Part shown: positions 1 through 8,414 of the stretch, in pieces
How positions within the stretch are numbered: position 1 is the stretch's first letter
Layout of the letters: every line of letters starts with the position of its first letter
Assembly (NCBI GenBank): GCA_016710365.1
Contig: JADJVW010000002.1
Coordinates: 310,001-374,000 of the forward strand
DNA length: 64,000 nucleotides
Origin: Candidatus Caldilinea saccharophila
GTDB lineage: Bacteria > Chloroflexota > Anaerolineae > Caldilineales > Caldilineaceae
Direction: 5' to 3'
The notes under the pieces: model-generated
Told to the model about the DNA's origin: nothing
Seen by the model: the letters and a program-made list of their open reading frames with translations, nothing else
The model's database searches: none
Program-made: the position numbers and the translations under genes

Positions 1-33
1 TTTTTCATATTATTTTATGATCTGAGGATATCT

Positions 34-870
34 ATGCCAGACAACAAGATGCAGGGCAAGCGCGTGCTGGTCACTGGATCGGGCACCGGGATTGGGCGTG
101 AAGTCGCGCTGGAATTTGCGCGCCAGGGTGCGGATGTCGTCCTGCATTACGCCAGCAGCCGGGAAGGCGCCGAAACCGCGATGACGGAGATCCAGGCAGC
201 GGGCAGACGCGCCGCGGTTTTTCAGGCTGATCTCGGTCGTGTAGAGGAGTGTCGGCAACTGGTGGATGAGGCAGTCAGCTTTCTGGACGGGCTGGATGTG
301 CTGGTCAACAATGCAGGCGTCACCGATACCGTGGACTTTTTGGACGTGACGCCCGCGCAGTTCGACAATCTGTATCATGTCAATATCCGCGGCCAATTCT
401 TCTGCGCGCAGCGCGCAGTGCAGCACATGCTGGAGCACGGGGCAGGCGTCCTCATCAACATGACTTCGGTGCATGGCTTCGCCGGCATGCCCGGCCATTC
501 CGTCTACGCCGGCACCAAGGGTGCGATCATCGCCTGGACGCGCGAACTGAGCATCGAGCTGGCCGCGAAAAATATCCGCGTCAATGCGGTGGCGCCCGGC
601 TGGATCGAGGTGCCGCGCTACTATACCAAGCACGCGGACTACAGCGCGGAAGCAGGCGGGCGACAGATTCCTCTGGGCAGAATGGGGTCTCCGCTGGATG
701 TTGCCAAGGTATGTACGTTCTTGGCTTCGGACGACGCTGCCTTCATCATCGGCCACACGTTGCTCGTGGATGGTGGGACAATTGCCTTGATGTCTCTGGC
801 CCGGCCAGAAAGCAATCCAGGCTCAACCGGAATTCACGTGGTCGGGCCTTACGCGCCGGGGACGGGCTGA
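34..870 (+). CDS. Short-chain dehydrogenase/reductase with a replaced C-terminus
   Basis: NAD(P)-dependent oxidoreductase of the classical SDR family; the substrate cannot be told from sequence. The cofactor motif TGSGTGIG is at residues 14-21, NNAG at about 92-95, the catalytic Ser near 145 and the YxxxK pair at Y158/K162, so the catalytic set is complete. A GAGG-like ribosome site sits about 7 bases before the ATG. The protein reads normally through LLVDGGTIALMSL, but its last ~20 residues are encoded by a 121-bp dispersed repeat that begins at 820, so the native tail was lost or replaced. The enzyme may still fold, because the altered part follows the core Rossmann domain. Family assignment is firm and the function open. 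Confidence 0.88.
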   Translation: MPDNKMQGKRVLVTGSGTGIGREVALEFARQGADVVLHYASSREGAETAMTEIQAAGRRAAVFQADLGRVEECRQLVDEAVSFLDGLDVLVNNAGVTDTVDFLDVTPAQFDNLYHVNIRGQFFCAQRAVQHMLEHGAGVLINMTSVHGFAGMPGHSVYAGTKGAIIAWTRELSIELAAKNIRVNAVAPGWIEVPRYYTKHADYSAEAGGRQIPLGRMGSPLDVAKVCTFLASDDAAFIIGHTLLVDGGTIALMSLARPESNPGSTGIHVVGPYAPGTG

Positions 871-940
871 TCGTTGTCTGCTCGACCGAAGCACCGCAAG
901 CCCGTCCCCGGCACGTAACCACACGAGACCCGCTTGACCC
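820..940 (+). repeat. 121-bp MITE-like dispersed repeat, copy 1
   Basis: One of three copies of exactly 121 bp in the window (others at 39991-40111 inverted and 48756-48876). It begins GGCTCAACCGG and ends CGCTTGACCC, giving imperfect terminal inverted repeats. Inside, GCCGGGGACGGGCT pairs with AGCCCGTCCCCGGC to form a long GC-rich stem with a loop of about 30 bases. No coding capacity is seen. This copy supplies the stop codon of the preceding dehydrogenase. Confidence 0.85.
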
Positions 941-1019
941 GCAATCCATAGCCTGCGCGAGCAGAAAAGTAGAAAAGAGACTAGTACACACGGGCTAAAA
1001 TACCTCATTGGTTGCCTGG

Positions 1020-1097
1020 TAGGGGCGCACCCCCCGTGTGCGCCCGGAAGCCGGACAGTCACGGGGGCCGGACAGGCACGGGGGCCTGTCCCTACTA
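1020..1097. repeat. GC-rich palindromic intergenic sequence
   Basis: Several inverted segments are packed together. GGGGCGCAC faces GTGCGCCCG, and GGACAGGC faces GCCTGTCC. It looks like a small structured intergenic repeat rather than a gene. No partner copy is seen in the window. Confidence 0.4.
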
Positions 1098-1121
1098 CTG
1101 GCAGAATTACGCCCACCTGTA

Positions 1122-1690
1122 CTAGGTACCGTACACTTTGCGGAGGTAGGGCAAAGAGGGTAACGAAAAAGCTTGCTGATTGACCAAATATCTTGCCGAC
1201 ATGTCAAAACCGATGCGAAAGATAGACAGGTCGCGGCGGTCAGAGCGGTCGACGAGGCGGCGCTTGCCATTTTTGATAGTCTGGGAGCCCAAGGCGATGA
1301 TCCAGAGATAGAGCAGAGCCACAGCCAGGGTCAAGCGGGACAAGCGTTGGAAATGACCCAGGCGAGAGGCTTCGAGGTCGAAGCTGACGCAGTGCGTAGC
1401 CCCACCCCACTGCGCAAGCAGGCGCAACACAGGAATGGCGCCAAACTCGCTGTCTCCGGCTAGCTCGACGCAAGCGCCAACGGGGAGCAGGCTGTGGACA
1501 TAGGCTAATAAGGCGCATTGTTTCTGAGCGAGCTGTGGCCACGCGTGCGTCTGACCTAGGTCCAGGCGATGGGCAGGGCGCGTCGGCGATAGGCCAGCGT
1601 CACGATCAGCAATTGATGACCATTGCCCACCTTCGTGCTGTCCACCAGCAACCGCAGCACCTGCCCATGCTCGACGGCCGTCGATAGCAT
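1122..1690 (-). pseudogene. IS4-type transposase remnant
   Basis: Decayed DDE transposase. The first part (about 1556-1690, one frame) reads LVDSTKVGNGHQLL and LAYRRRALPIAWT, which matches the region around the first catalytic Asp of IS4-type enzymes. It stops at a TAG near 1556 and resumes in another frame, with LVGDSEFG-like and ALLYLWIIALG segments down to the C-terminus at 1122. The N-terminus is absent; the sequence instead joins the interrupted FAD oxidoreductase. A frameshift plus missing 5' half make it non-functional. The family call rests on recognisable segments, not on a search. Confidence 0.65.
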
Positions 1691-2081
1691 CTTCCCAATT
1701 CGCAACCAGCGCGCCAAAAAGCCGCCGCCACATGGCGCCATCCTGGCCCAATTCGGCGGCAGTTTCGTCCAGCGAGCGCGTCACTGCCACCGCCGAGCCA
1801 TCGTCCAGTGGATGCGCCAACGACACGGGCGGCAGGATCCACTCCAGCCCATAGGCGGTCAGGGGCAGGTTGCGCAGGAAAGGCGATGCCAGCCCCAGCG
1901 GATGAACCGCCGCACAGATGTCATGCTGGAAACCGGGCAGCGTGATCGCCTGCGTGCGCATGCCGCCGCCGGGCGTAGCATTGGCCTCCACCACCAGCAC
2001 GCGCTGCCCTGCCTGCGCCAGCGTGATGGCCGCCGCCAGCCCGTTCGGGCCAGAGCCGATGACAATTGCGTCGTAGCTCAC
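1690..2081 (-). pseudogene. N-terminal fragment of phytoene-dehydrogenase-like FAD oxidoreductase
   Basis: About 130 residues remain. It starts at a GTG (2081) with GAAAGGA upstream and reads VSYDAIVIGSGPNGLAAAI, a Rossmann GxGxxG FAD site, then the EANATPGGGMRT turn typical of phytoene-desaturase/carotenoid-oxidoreductase-like enzymes. It is intact through LVANWEDAIDG and is then interrupted by the transposase remnant; no C-terminal part is found nearby. The boundary at 1690 is approximate. The gene cannot make a complete enzyme. Confidence 0.75.
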
Positions 2082-2206
2082 GCGTGGGCATCCTTTCGTT
2101 CCCACACCGCCGCCGGCGCCGCGGGTAGTGACCTCAGCGCGCCACGGCACGCCCACCGCGCGGCTGTCACACCGGCAGAACCACCAAGCACAATCACCGT
2201 CTCCAT
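2078..2206 (-). CDS. Small 42-residue ORF coupled to the oxidoreductase fragment
   Basis: It begins METVIVLGGSAG, which resembles the first beta-strand and glycine turn of a Rossmann fold, and ends with a TGA that overlaps the GTG of the following oxidoreductase (GTGA). That overlap suggests translational coupling. It may be a genuine small protein or the decayed start of a larger dinucleotide-binding gene. The function is not recognised. Confidence 0.3.
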   Translation of the reverse strand: METVIVLGGSAGVTAARWACRGALRSLPAAPAAVWERKDAHA

Positions 2207-2394
2207 GAATGCCTACCTTCCTGACGAGCAACGGCGCGCACGCCGGTGAATGAGTCAACACGTTCCATTGAAACTGAACTGGCGTGGGTTTTCTGTCAGC
2301 CTTGCTCCGTGCCGGTAGACGAATGGGGAGCATTGCGAGGCAGGCGAAAGTGGCTGCGCTCAGCGGCCACGGCCAAGATGCTGCGGCAGAAGAT

Positions 2395-2690
2395 CGTCTC
2401 GCAGGCGTGCGGGGCGTGGCCTGACGCCAGGTGATCATCCATCCGACGATGACGCCGACCGCCCCTGATTGGTCGTGAACCAGGCCAACGCGATCTTCAA
2501 CCCGTGCTACTTTGTGGATATCAACGGCGTGGGGGCGTGGGGCGGCGGGAGATCGTTGATCGTCGATCCCGACGGTCGTGTGCTCCCGCAAGCCGGTAAG
2601 CGCGAGATGAGCCTGACCGAGATCATCGACCTGGACAACGTGCAAGGCGTCTGCAATTTCACCCACGGCTACATCTTGGCGGGGACGCGC
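2395..2690 (+). pseudogene. Nitrilase/carbon-nitrogen hydrolase fragment
   Basis: Two frames together give a partial carbon-nitrogen hydrolase. RQVIIHPTMTPT occurs at about 2430-2460. After a frame change, VVNQANAIFNPCYF and DINGVGAWGGGRS and LIVDPDGRVL follow to about 2650. These segments match the C-terminal half of nitrilase-superfamily proteins. The Cys-containing catalytic region and the N-terminus are missing and the C-terminal end is lost. Limits are approximate. Confidence 0.65.
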
Positions 2691-2693
2691 TGC

Positions 2694-2965
2694 CTAGCCA
2701 GGTTGAAACAGCCGTCGCATCGCGTTGACCGGCGCATAGAGCGTCGTACGCACGGCGGCATTGTGCCAGACGTCGCCCGCCGCGGACCACTGCATGCGTG
2801 GGTCGACCAGGGTGGTGCGCTGCTGTACTGTGCCATTGACGCCAAAACGCGCGGCGAGCGAACGCAGCGTACCGTGCCAGAAAGCATCCTCGGACTTGTG
2901 GGCGACCCCGACGCGACAACCCATTTCGTAGATCGGGTCGCTGGCGCGCACGAGCGCCTGGATCT
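2694..2965 (-). pseudogene. C-terminal fragment of an unknown gene, truncated by the ISL3-type element
   Basis: An open frame of about 90 codons (starting NQIQALVRASDPIYEMG, ending MRRLFQPG) runs into the left terminal repeat of the insertion sequence at 2966. Apparent start codons lie inside the element, so the true 5' part was lost. Composition (Trp-rich, no signal or membrane segment) looks like a real protein tail. The family is not recognised. Confidence 0.45.
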
Positions 2966-4325
2966 GGTTCTCCCCACATTTTGATGAAGCAGACGTCACT
3001 GCGCATGGACAAGCCGCAAGTGTAGAAGGTCAAGGTTGGCGCGGCCGTACATCTGGCGTTTGAGCACCTTCAGTTTGTTGACGTGACCCTCGACAGGGCC
3101 GTTGCTCCAGGGCAGCGTGAGTGCCGCCTTGACAGCCGCATAGTCTCGGACAAGGCCGTCGGCGAAGTTGTGCAATTCAGTCACCCCAGAATCGTGCGCT
3201 GATGTCAGCCATGTATCGAAGTCGTCGGCGCGGTGCTGGCGCACGATGCGACAGAAAGTCTGGGCAAGCTCATGCGCCGTGGCGACTTGTGCGCTTGACG
3301 AGCAGAGGGCATCACGCAACTGGGTCTCTTCAGGCGCCAGCTTGTCGCTGAGCCGAACAAGCAGCCGGGCCGCCTGACGGGCTGAACGGGGACGCACCGG
3401 TGTGGCACGGTTGGCTGGGCGAAGTCCACAATCGGATACTGAAGAGAGGAATAGCACGGCGCGGCGGACGGATGTGTAGCTTCCCTTGTATCCCATTGCG
3501 ATGAGTTCGGCATGAAGCGCCGCGTAGGTGGTACAGCCTTCGGCCTGAAGCTGCTTGACCTTCTCGAAGTGCTTGACGGTGCGCTGGCTGGCCTTGGCCT
3601 GCCCGGTCTTGCCCTGCTCCTTCCTGGCTGACTCAGTCACGCTCAAGTTGCCGCCAGCTTGCGCAGCGACGGGTTCGGATACTGCCAGGAGTTGTTGCTG
3701 CACCAGTTCAATTGCGTTGCGGTATACATGTCCTTTGCGCTTTGCCCAGTCATCCACACCCACAACGCATACCGCTTGCGACACCGGCGATGCCATGGCA
3801 CGAATGGCGTTGAGCAGCATGGCCGGGCTCCCGCTCAAGCCGAGCCTGGGTAGAAGTCGTGCGGTCATCTCTCCGCCCATGGCGACTGCCAGCATCTGCA
3901 ATAACTTGCGTTGGCGATCGGTGTGTCTGCCATAGGATGCGATATGTGGCGCCAATCGCTCGCAGAAAACGAGTCGTTTGCAGTTGGCATTGTCGCAGAA
4001 GAAGCGACGCACGCGAAGGTTGATCGTCACCGGGCAACCACTCCAGGGAAGATCCTGGATCGTGCGACCATAGAAGCTGTGCACGCGCTCGGTCTTCTGT
4101 TCGCAACTCGGGCAGATTGTTGCCGAGCAAGTCGTCTGCGCCTCGACCCGGATTTGCCCGTCTTCGCACTGCACATCGACCAAATCAAGCCCCTCAATTG
4201 CTGGCAGCAGCAGACCCATGTTCATCGATGACGCCTCCCTGGCATGAATCCTGTCCGACTAAAGAGGGCCATTCTACCTGCGTTTGACTGGCTTGCGCCA
4301 GCTTCATCAAAATGTGGGGAGAACC
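2966..4325 (-). mobile_element. ISL3-family insertion sequence
   Basis: A perfect 25-bp terminal inverted repeat bounds the element: 2966-2990 (GGTTCTCCCCACATTTTG, then ATGAAGC) and its complement at 4301-4325. It encloses one transposase gene. Flanks are CTGGATCT on the left and ATTATCAC on the right, so the 8-bp target duplication expected for ISL3 is absent. This implies recombination or deletion after insertion, in line with the truncated gene on its left side. Confidence 0.85.
2996..4225 (-). CDS. ISL3-family transposase, internally deleted
   Basis: 409 residues. The N-terminus has the ISL3 zinc ribbon (CPSC near residue 39, then a CDNANC segment) followed by a helix-turn-helix region and the first catalytic block VVGVDDWAKRKGHVY. 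After GHVY the normal continuation (strand with VDL, the second catalytic Asp, and the RDRS and VADRWH-like blocks) is missing. The sequence jumps to RNAIELVQQQLLAVSEP, which normally follows the HLLKN block. The C-terminal acidic block (NGPVEGHVNKLKVLKRQMYG) is present. The family assignment is strong. Loss of the second catalytic residue predicts an inactive enzyme. Confidence 0.8.
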   Translation of the reverse strand: MNMGLLLPAIEGLDLVDVQCEDGQIRVEAQTTCSATICPSCEQKTERVHSFYGRTIQDLPWSGCPVTINLRVRRFFCDNANCKRLVFCERLAPHIASYGRHTDRQRKLLQMLAVAMGGEMTARLLPRLGLSGSPAMLLNAIRAMASPVSQAVCVVGVDDWAKRKGHVYRNAIELVQQQLLAVSEPVAAQAGGNLSVTESARKEQGKTGQAKASQRTVKHFEKVKQLQAEGCTTYAALHAELIAMGYKGSYTSVRRAVLFLSSVSDCGLRPANRATPVRPRSARQAARLLVRLSDKLAPEETQLRDALCSSSAQVATAHELAQTFCRIVRQHRADDFDTWLTSAHDSGVTELHNFADGLVRDYAAVKAALTLPWSNGPVEGHVNKLKVLKRQMYGRANLDLLHLRLVHAQ

Positions 4326-4699
4326 ATTATCACCCGGCTATTGACACTGATCTGCAGCCACCCTCTGAAAATCCAGGATCAAAGAGCTTCTTGGAAGGAG
4401 GAAAAACCCAGTTGTCACTCTCCACGAACACACACCACGTCGGCCGCCAACGACAAACCAGGTATCGCGCGGTGACGTTCACTTGACGCGCTTTCTCGTG
4501 ATCACTTTTTTGTCCTGACCTCAACAGGATCACTGATGCGGGCCGTCTTCAATCGTCAGAATGCCGTAAGTCCACAGCCATCCACACAATCTCCTTGCAC
4601 TCTCTTCGCAACTTCTTCACAAGCTACGCCTACACTAGAGCCAATCAAGCAAGAGCCAACAGGCTCGCAACAACACTCAAGATTCTGAGGAGGATCATC
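4326..4699. other. Intergenic stretch without recognised gene
   Basis: Spans the right flank of the insertion sequence to the ribosome site of the DUF2202 gene. Short open frames here show no domain or codon signal that I recognise. A promoter for the DUF2202 gene presumably lies near 4590-4690 but no clear -35/-10 pair stands out. Confidence 0.4.
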
Positions 4700-5281
4700 A
4701 TGTTGAAGACAAAATTGGCAGCCGGCGCACTGGTATTTTCCACGCTCTTTATTGGCGCTGTCCCTGCCTATGCGGCAAATGTCACCCAGACCACCGGCAC
4801 GCCTGGTATGCCGACCGTCACGCTGACCGTGCCCGGCGCGCTGAGCGAAGATGAACGCGCATCGCTGCTCTTCATGCGCGAGGAGGAGAAGCTGGCTCAC
4901 GACGTGTACGTGACACTCTACGATCAGTGGGGGCTGCGGGTCTTCAACAACATCGCAGCCAGCGAACAGAAACACACCGATGCCATCGCCGCGCTGCTGA
5001 ACGCCTATGGGCTTACCGACCCCACCATTGGCAACGGGGTCGGCGAGTTCACCAATCCGGACTTGCAGGCCCTCTACGACGAGTTGGTCGCGCAGGGCAG
5101 CGCCTCGGTGACAGAGGCGCTGAAGGTGGGCGTTGCCATCGAGGAACTGGACATCACCGACCTCGAGCAGCGCATCGCCGAGACCGACAGTTCCGACATC
5201 CAGCGTGTCTATAGCAATTTGCTGGCCGGCTCCACGAACCACCTGCGGGCTTTCTCATCCAATCTTAGCCGGCATTCCTGA
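4700..5281 (+). CDS. Secreted DUF2202 ferritin-like protein
   Basis: 193 residues from the ATG at 4700, chosen because AGGAGG precedes it closely and because it opens a classic signal peptide (MLKTKLAAGALVFSTL, cleavage near AYA-A about residue 26). The mature part is a DUF2202 domain, a ferritin-like helical bundle. The signature MREEEKLAHDVY lies near residues 57-69 and a second Glu/His helix (ASEQKHTDA) near 87-95. These residues could bind two metals, as in other ferritin-like folds, but activity is unproven. The gene stands alone between two insertion-sequence regions and is followed by a strong hairpin at 5406. Confidence 0.85.
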   Translation: MLKTKLAAGALVFSTLFIGAVPAYAANVTQTTGTPGMPTVTLTVPGALSEDERASLLFMREEEKLAHDVYVTLYDQWGLRVFNNIAASEQKHTDAIAALLNAYGLTDPTIGNGVGEFTNPDLQALYDELVAQGSASVTEALKVGVAIEELDITDLEQRIAETDSSDIQRVYSNLLAGSTNHLRAFSSNLSRHS

Positions 5282-5405
5282 ACGCAGGCTCTCCCGACAA
5301 GGACCCTTTCTTCACACGTGCGGAAGCAATGGACACCAGTTGACAGGTCGCTCAGACTGTATCCCCGGATGGCTGCTCGACGAGGCCGGCGTGACTGAGA
5401 TCATA

Positions 5406-5434
5406 GAGGAGGCGGGCGTAAGGCCCGCCTCCTC
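5406..5434 (+). terminator. Hairpin downstream of the DUF2202 gene
   Basis: Perfect 12-bp GC-rich stem (GAGGAGGCGGGC with its complement) and loop GTAAG. There is no clear T-run, so it may be a structural repeat or a weak terminator. Confidence 0.45.
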
Positions 5435-5935
5435 CTGTTCAGGCACTGGAAGACGCCTACGAGTTGCCGATTGGATACCGGACAGCGCCTTGGTCTGATC
5501 CGACATGTTGTACATACCCACGGCATCGCCCATAGGCAACCAACGAACCCAGGAACCCTCACCGCCACAGAGCCGCCGCCCACCGCCTGTCAAATGCCGC
5601 CCGGTAGTGTACCAGCGATGGTCGGCCAAAGGGTGCCAGGCATAGCCTCCTGCACGGAGACAAAAAAATCAGCGGTTCAAGTCGATAAGCGCCTCCTGAA
5701 ATAAACGGTGTACAGGCTGAGATGGATCGTGTAAACTGACGAGACCTGTGCGGAGGATAGGGCAACGCGGGAGCGCGACCTTAGCGCCGTCACAGGGTGC
5801 AGCGTGACGGGGACAGAGTGGTTCACTCTGTCCTCCTGCTGCGATGTGCGTCAACTGCACCCAAAGCGATAAACTCATTCTTCGTTTTCCAACAGAACCA
5901 GACAACTATAGATAGGAGCATATCGGAGCATCGTT
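5435..5935. other. Gene-poor stretch with possible IS4 end remnant
   Basis: No convincing gene. Around 5740-5770 the segment TGCGGAGGATAGGGCAACG resembles the terminal part of the IS4-type remnant at 1138-1158 (TGCGGAGGTAGGGCAAAG), so it may be a second scrap of the same element. The rest shows nothing recognised. Confidence 0.35.
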
Positions 5936-6688
5936 TCACTCAGCGGGAGCTGGGTGAAGATCGGTGCGTGCGCGGTAGCTGGCGCCGGTCATCACGACGA
6001 CTTCGGCCCGGTCGCCGAGGCGGTCAAGACCGGCAGAGGCCAGGAGCGGATCGAGAAAGACATCGGGCCACTCGGTTGGGGCGCGGTTACTGGTCAGGAT
6101 AATGCTGCCTTGTTCATAGCGTCCATCGATGACATCGTAGAGGTCACCTGGCACCGGCGGTTGCAGGGGCTTGAGACCGAAATCATCGAGGACAAGCAAG
6201 CCGAGGCGAAGATAACCTTGCAGGCGACGCTCGAAGGTGCCATCGGCGCGGCCACTGTTGAGATGTTGAAGCATTCTGGCGACGGAGGTGAAGTGTGCGT
6301 CAAAGCCTTGACGACACACCTCGTGGACCAGGGCCTGGGCGAGATTGGTTTTGCCGGTTCCTGTCGGACCGCAGATGAGCACGTTGCGGCGCTGGCGGAC
6401 GAACTCGCAGGTGGCGAGATGCAAGAGTTGCTGGCGATTGACAGTAGGATTGAAGGCAAAGTCAAAGGTCTCCAAAGTCTTGGTGCTATTGACCTGTGAA
6501 CGACGCACACGCAGTGTGAGCTGCTTCTGTGCGCGTCGCTCGACCTCATCTTCAAGCAAGCGTGCCAGAAACTCAGTATAGGACCAGCGACCTTCGATGG
6601 CCTGGCGATTGCGCGTCTCCAGCGTTTGGAGGATGCCGGAGAGACGCAGTTTGGTCAGATAGGGGGTGAGTTGGTGATTCAGTTCCAT
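5936..6688 (-). CDS. istB: IstB-like ATPase of an IS21-family element
   Basis: 250 residues. AAA+ helper protein of IS21 transposition; it acts with the IstA transposase in target selection. Walker A GPTGTGKT is at residues 107-114 and Walker B LLVLDDFG near 163-170. The N-terminal helical region (LRLSGILQTL...) is typical of IstB, and the length matches the family. Its ATG overlaps the stop of the upstream istA remnant (ATGGAACTGA), the usual coupled arrangement. IstA is almost completely gone, so this copy is an orphan and unlikely to mobilise the element. Confidence 0.9.
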   Translation of the reverse strand: MELNHQLTPYLTKLRLSGILQTLETRNRQAIEGRWSYTEFLARLLEDEVERRAQKQLTLRVRRSQVNSTKTLETFDFAFNPTVNRQQLLHLATCEFVRQRRNVLICGPTGTGKTNLAQALVHEVCRQGFDAHFTSVARMLQHLNSGRADGTFERRLQGYLRLGLLVLDDFGLKPLQPPVPGDLYDVIDGRYEQGSIILTSNRAPTEWPDVFLDPLLASAGLDRLGDRAEVVVMTGASYRARTDLHPAPAE

Positions 6689-6877
6689 GTGGCACCGCCA
6701 AAGAGATGACCAAGCAGCTCGTAGGCTCTCCGGGCAAAGAGATAAGGCGATGACGGCGAGGACGATGACGCAACAGCCGGCTGAGCATCCAACTCGCCCA
6801 TCAAGATCCGTTTGACGGTGAGGTAGGATGGTTCGCCAAAGTGGAGCGCACGCTGGCAGGCGGCCTCGAGCCGCTCA
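6679..6877 (-). pseudogene. istA: C-terminal remnant of istA transposase
   Basis: Reading on the minus strand just ahead of istB gives NERLEAACQRALHFGEPSY then LTVKRIL and FARRAYELLGHL, ending TWN-stop. This is the recognisable C-terminal tail of an IS21 IstA. All catalytic regions are missing. The fragment begins at the stop codon of the neighbouring hypothetical gene, marking a deletion or recombination junction near 6877. Confidence 0.75.
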
Positions 6878-7618
6878 TTGCAGCGTCAGCCGCTTTTCGT
6901 GTCCAAGTTCGTCCGTAGCTGCAAAGGCGACGCCTTGCGCCACAGCGCGCGCGCCGTTGGTGGACAGGCGATAGAGGGCGGTGAACTGTGCAGGCAGGGT
7001 GACGCCCGCGGGCCAGGCCTCTGCCTGCCACTGCTGCATGTCGTCCAGGCGACCAGCGAGGCCGGTTGGACTGAGCAGCGTGTACGCTGCGCCGGCCGCG
7101 CTGGGCAGCGCCACCTGTGGATAGCTCACGATGGTTTCCCAGGCGAAGTTGGGATCGCCCGAAACGATCTGGCTCGGATAGCCAAACTGTAGGTCGAAAT
7201 CCACCCAGCCCTTGCTGGCCGCGCCGCCAGGGACAGTCAGGATGACATCTACATTGATGGCGTCGGATTTCGGCAACGCAGGGGCGCCGAGTTGCGATTG
7301 ATAGACCTGCGCTGCGACTGCATATCGAAAGCTGAGCGAGCCGGCGGCTTGTGTGATGGTTGGACTCTTGTTCGTTGTAATGCGATAGACAACCACGCCT
7401 GTATCGGGCTGGTTGTTCTGGGGATTGCTCAGGTCCAGTCGGCGAAAGGTGATCTGAAAGCCATTCTGGATCGAACCGGCCATCGGCAGCGCATAGACCA
7501 GCGCGTTTTGCTGGGTGCGCAACTCGACGCCGGCAATGGCTGCGCGTGCAGGATTGAACAGGATACGGGTGACACACCCGGCGCTATCGGCAAGGGAGTT
7601 GAAGGGCTTGATTATCAT
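6875..7618 (-). CDS. Hypothetical protein
   Basis: 247 residues from the ATG at 7618, which has GGAG six bases upstream; a TTG four codons earlier is possible but lacks spacing. No signal peptide, membrane segment or known motif is seen. The composition (many Gln, Asn, Thr and short beta-like stretches) suggests a soluble beta-rich protein, possibly a structural or particle protein. It ends (LTLQ-stop) exactly where the IstA remnant begins, so its last codon may have been created by that junction. Function unknown. Confidence 0.6.
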   Translation of the reverse strand: MIIKPFNSLADSAGCVTRILFNPARAAIAGVELRTQQNALVYALPMAGSIQNGFQITFRRLDLSNPQNNQPDTGVVVYRITTNKSPTITQAAGSLSFRYAVAAQVYQSQLGAPALPKSDAINVDVILTVPGGAASKGWVDFDLQFGYPSQIVSGDPNFAWETIVSYPQVALPSAAGAAYTLLSPTGLAGRLDDMQQWQAEAWPAGVTLPAQFTALYRLSTNGARAVAQGVAFAATDELGHEKRLTLQ

Positions 7619-7662
7619 GAGTTTCTCCAAAACTAAATGATCGCCAAGGCTTGCGTCTGTGC

Positions 7663-8229
7663 CTACGCTGCTTCCGCCTTCACGCGCAGCAGGCTAACTC
7701 CCGTCCAGGCCAGCCAGACGACCACCCCGATCAGATAGGCGGTGTACAGCACCATGAGCAGTGGCGGGAGATTTTCCATACTGGTGAAGCTCGCACCGGT
7801 AAACCACATCACAAGATAGCTGCCTATCCCAACAAGCGCGGTCAAAAACCCGACAATGGCCAGAATACGCGGCATCTTGTGCGCGCGGTAGGCCAGCCAA
7901 CTGAACAGCGACAGCCCTATGATGTAAATGAGAATGTCGCCGGCCTGAAGAATTGGGCTGGGATACGTGAGCTGCATAAAACTGCCGGCCAGGAACAGCA
8001 AATAGCCAATGACAGAGGCCGCGGCTGCGGCCAGGCTCAAAGCCGATTCCTGGTCTCGATAAAGCAGGTAGAGGCCGGCCACGAAAATAATGCCGAGTAC
8101 GGCGTTTGGCACTGCATACACGGGAGACATCCCGCTGTTGGGGTCACTAACAAACGTGAGCGCCAACATGGCGAGAGCGGCCAGAATGCCTGAGACGCCT
8201 GCGATGCGGAAGACGGTGGTGGTAGACAT
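7663..8229 (-). CDS. DUF4386-like integral membrane protein
   Basis: 188 residues. It has AAGGAG upstream of the ATG and about six hydrophobic helices (first near residues 7-27, others near 38-55, 66-88, 97-115, 120-143 and 155-178). The pattern resembles the DUF4386 family of small membrane proteins of unknown role. No charged or catalytic motif stands out in the helices. It is probably transcribed with the following hypothetical gene, from which it is separated by 44 bases. Confidence 0.65.
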   Translation of the reverse strand: MSTTTVFRIAGVSGILAALAMLALTFVSDPNSGMSPVYAVPNAVLGIIFVAGLYLLYRDQESALSLAAAAASVIGYLLFLAGSFMQLTYPSPILQAGDILIYIIGLSLFSWLAYRAHKMPRILAIVGFLTALVGIGSYLVMWFTGASFTSMENLPPLLMVLYTAYLIGVVVWLAWTGVSLLRVKAEAA

Positions 8230-8414
8230 GAGTTTACTCCTTGTTCAGATAGTAATGAGCAACGAATGCGTTTACAACAGTTGCCTAGAAAGTCGACGAT
8301 TACTATCCCAGTCTGCCATCGGCGCTTCCCGTGCTGCGTCTATCCTACAGATTGATCATTTAGAAATCGTTAATTGAAAATGTTAAGGCGCGACGCCACC
8401 TTCTTTGCCGCGGC

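Noticed and set aside
1122..2666. Single 514-codon ORF on the minus strand
   Set aside because: It fuses a transposase tail, an oxidoreductase start and unrelated upstream sequence by chance; the parts are annotated separately.
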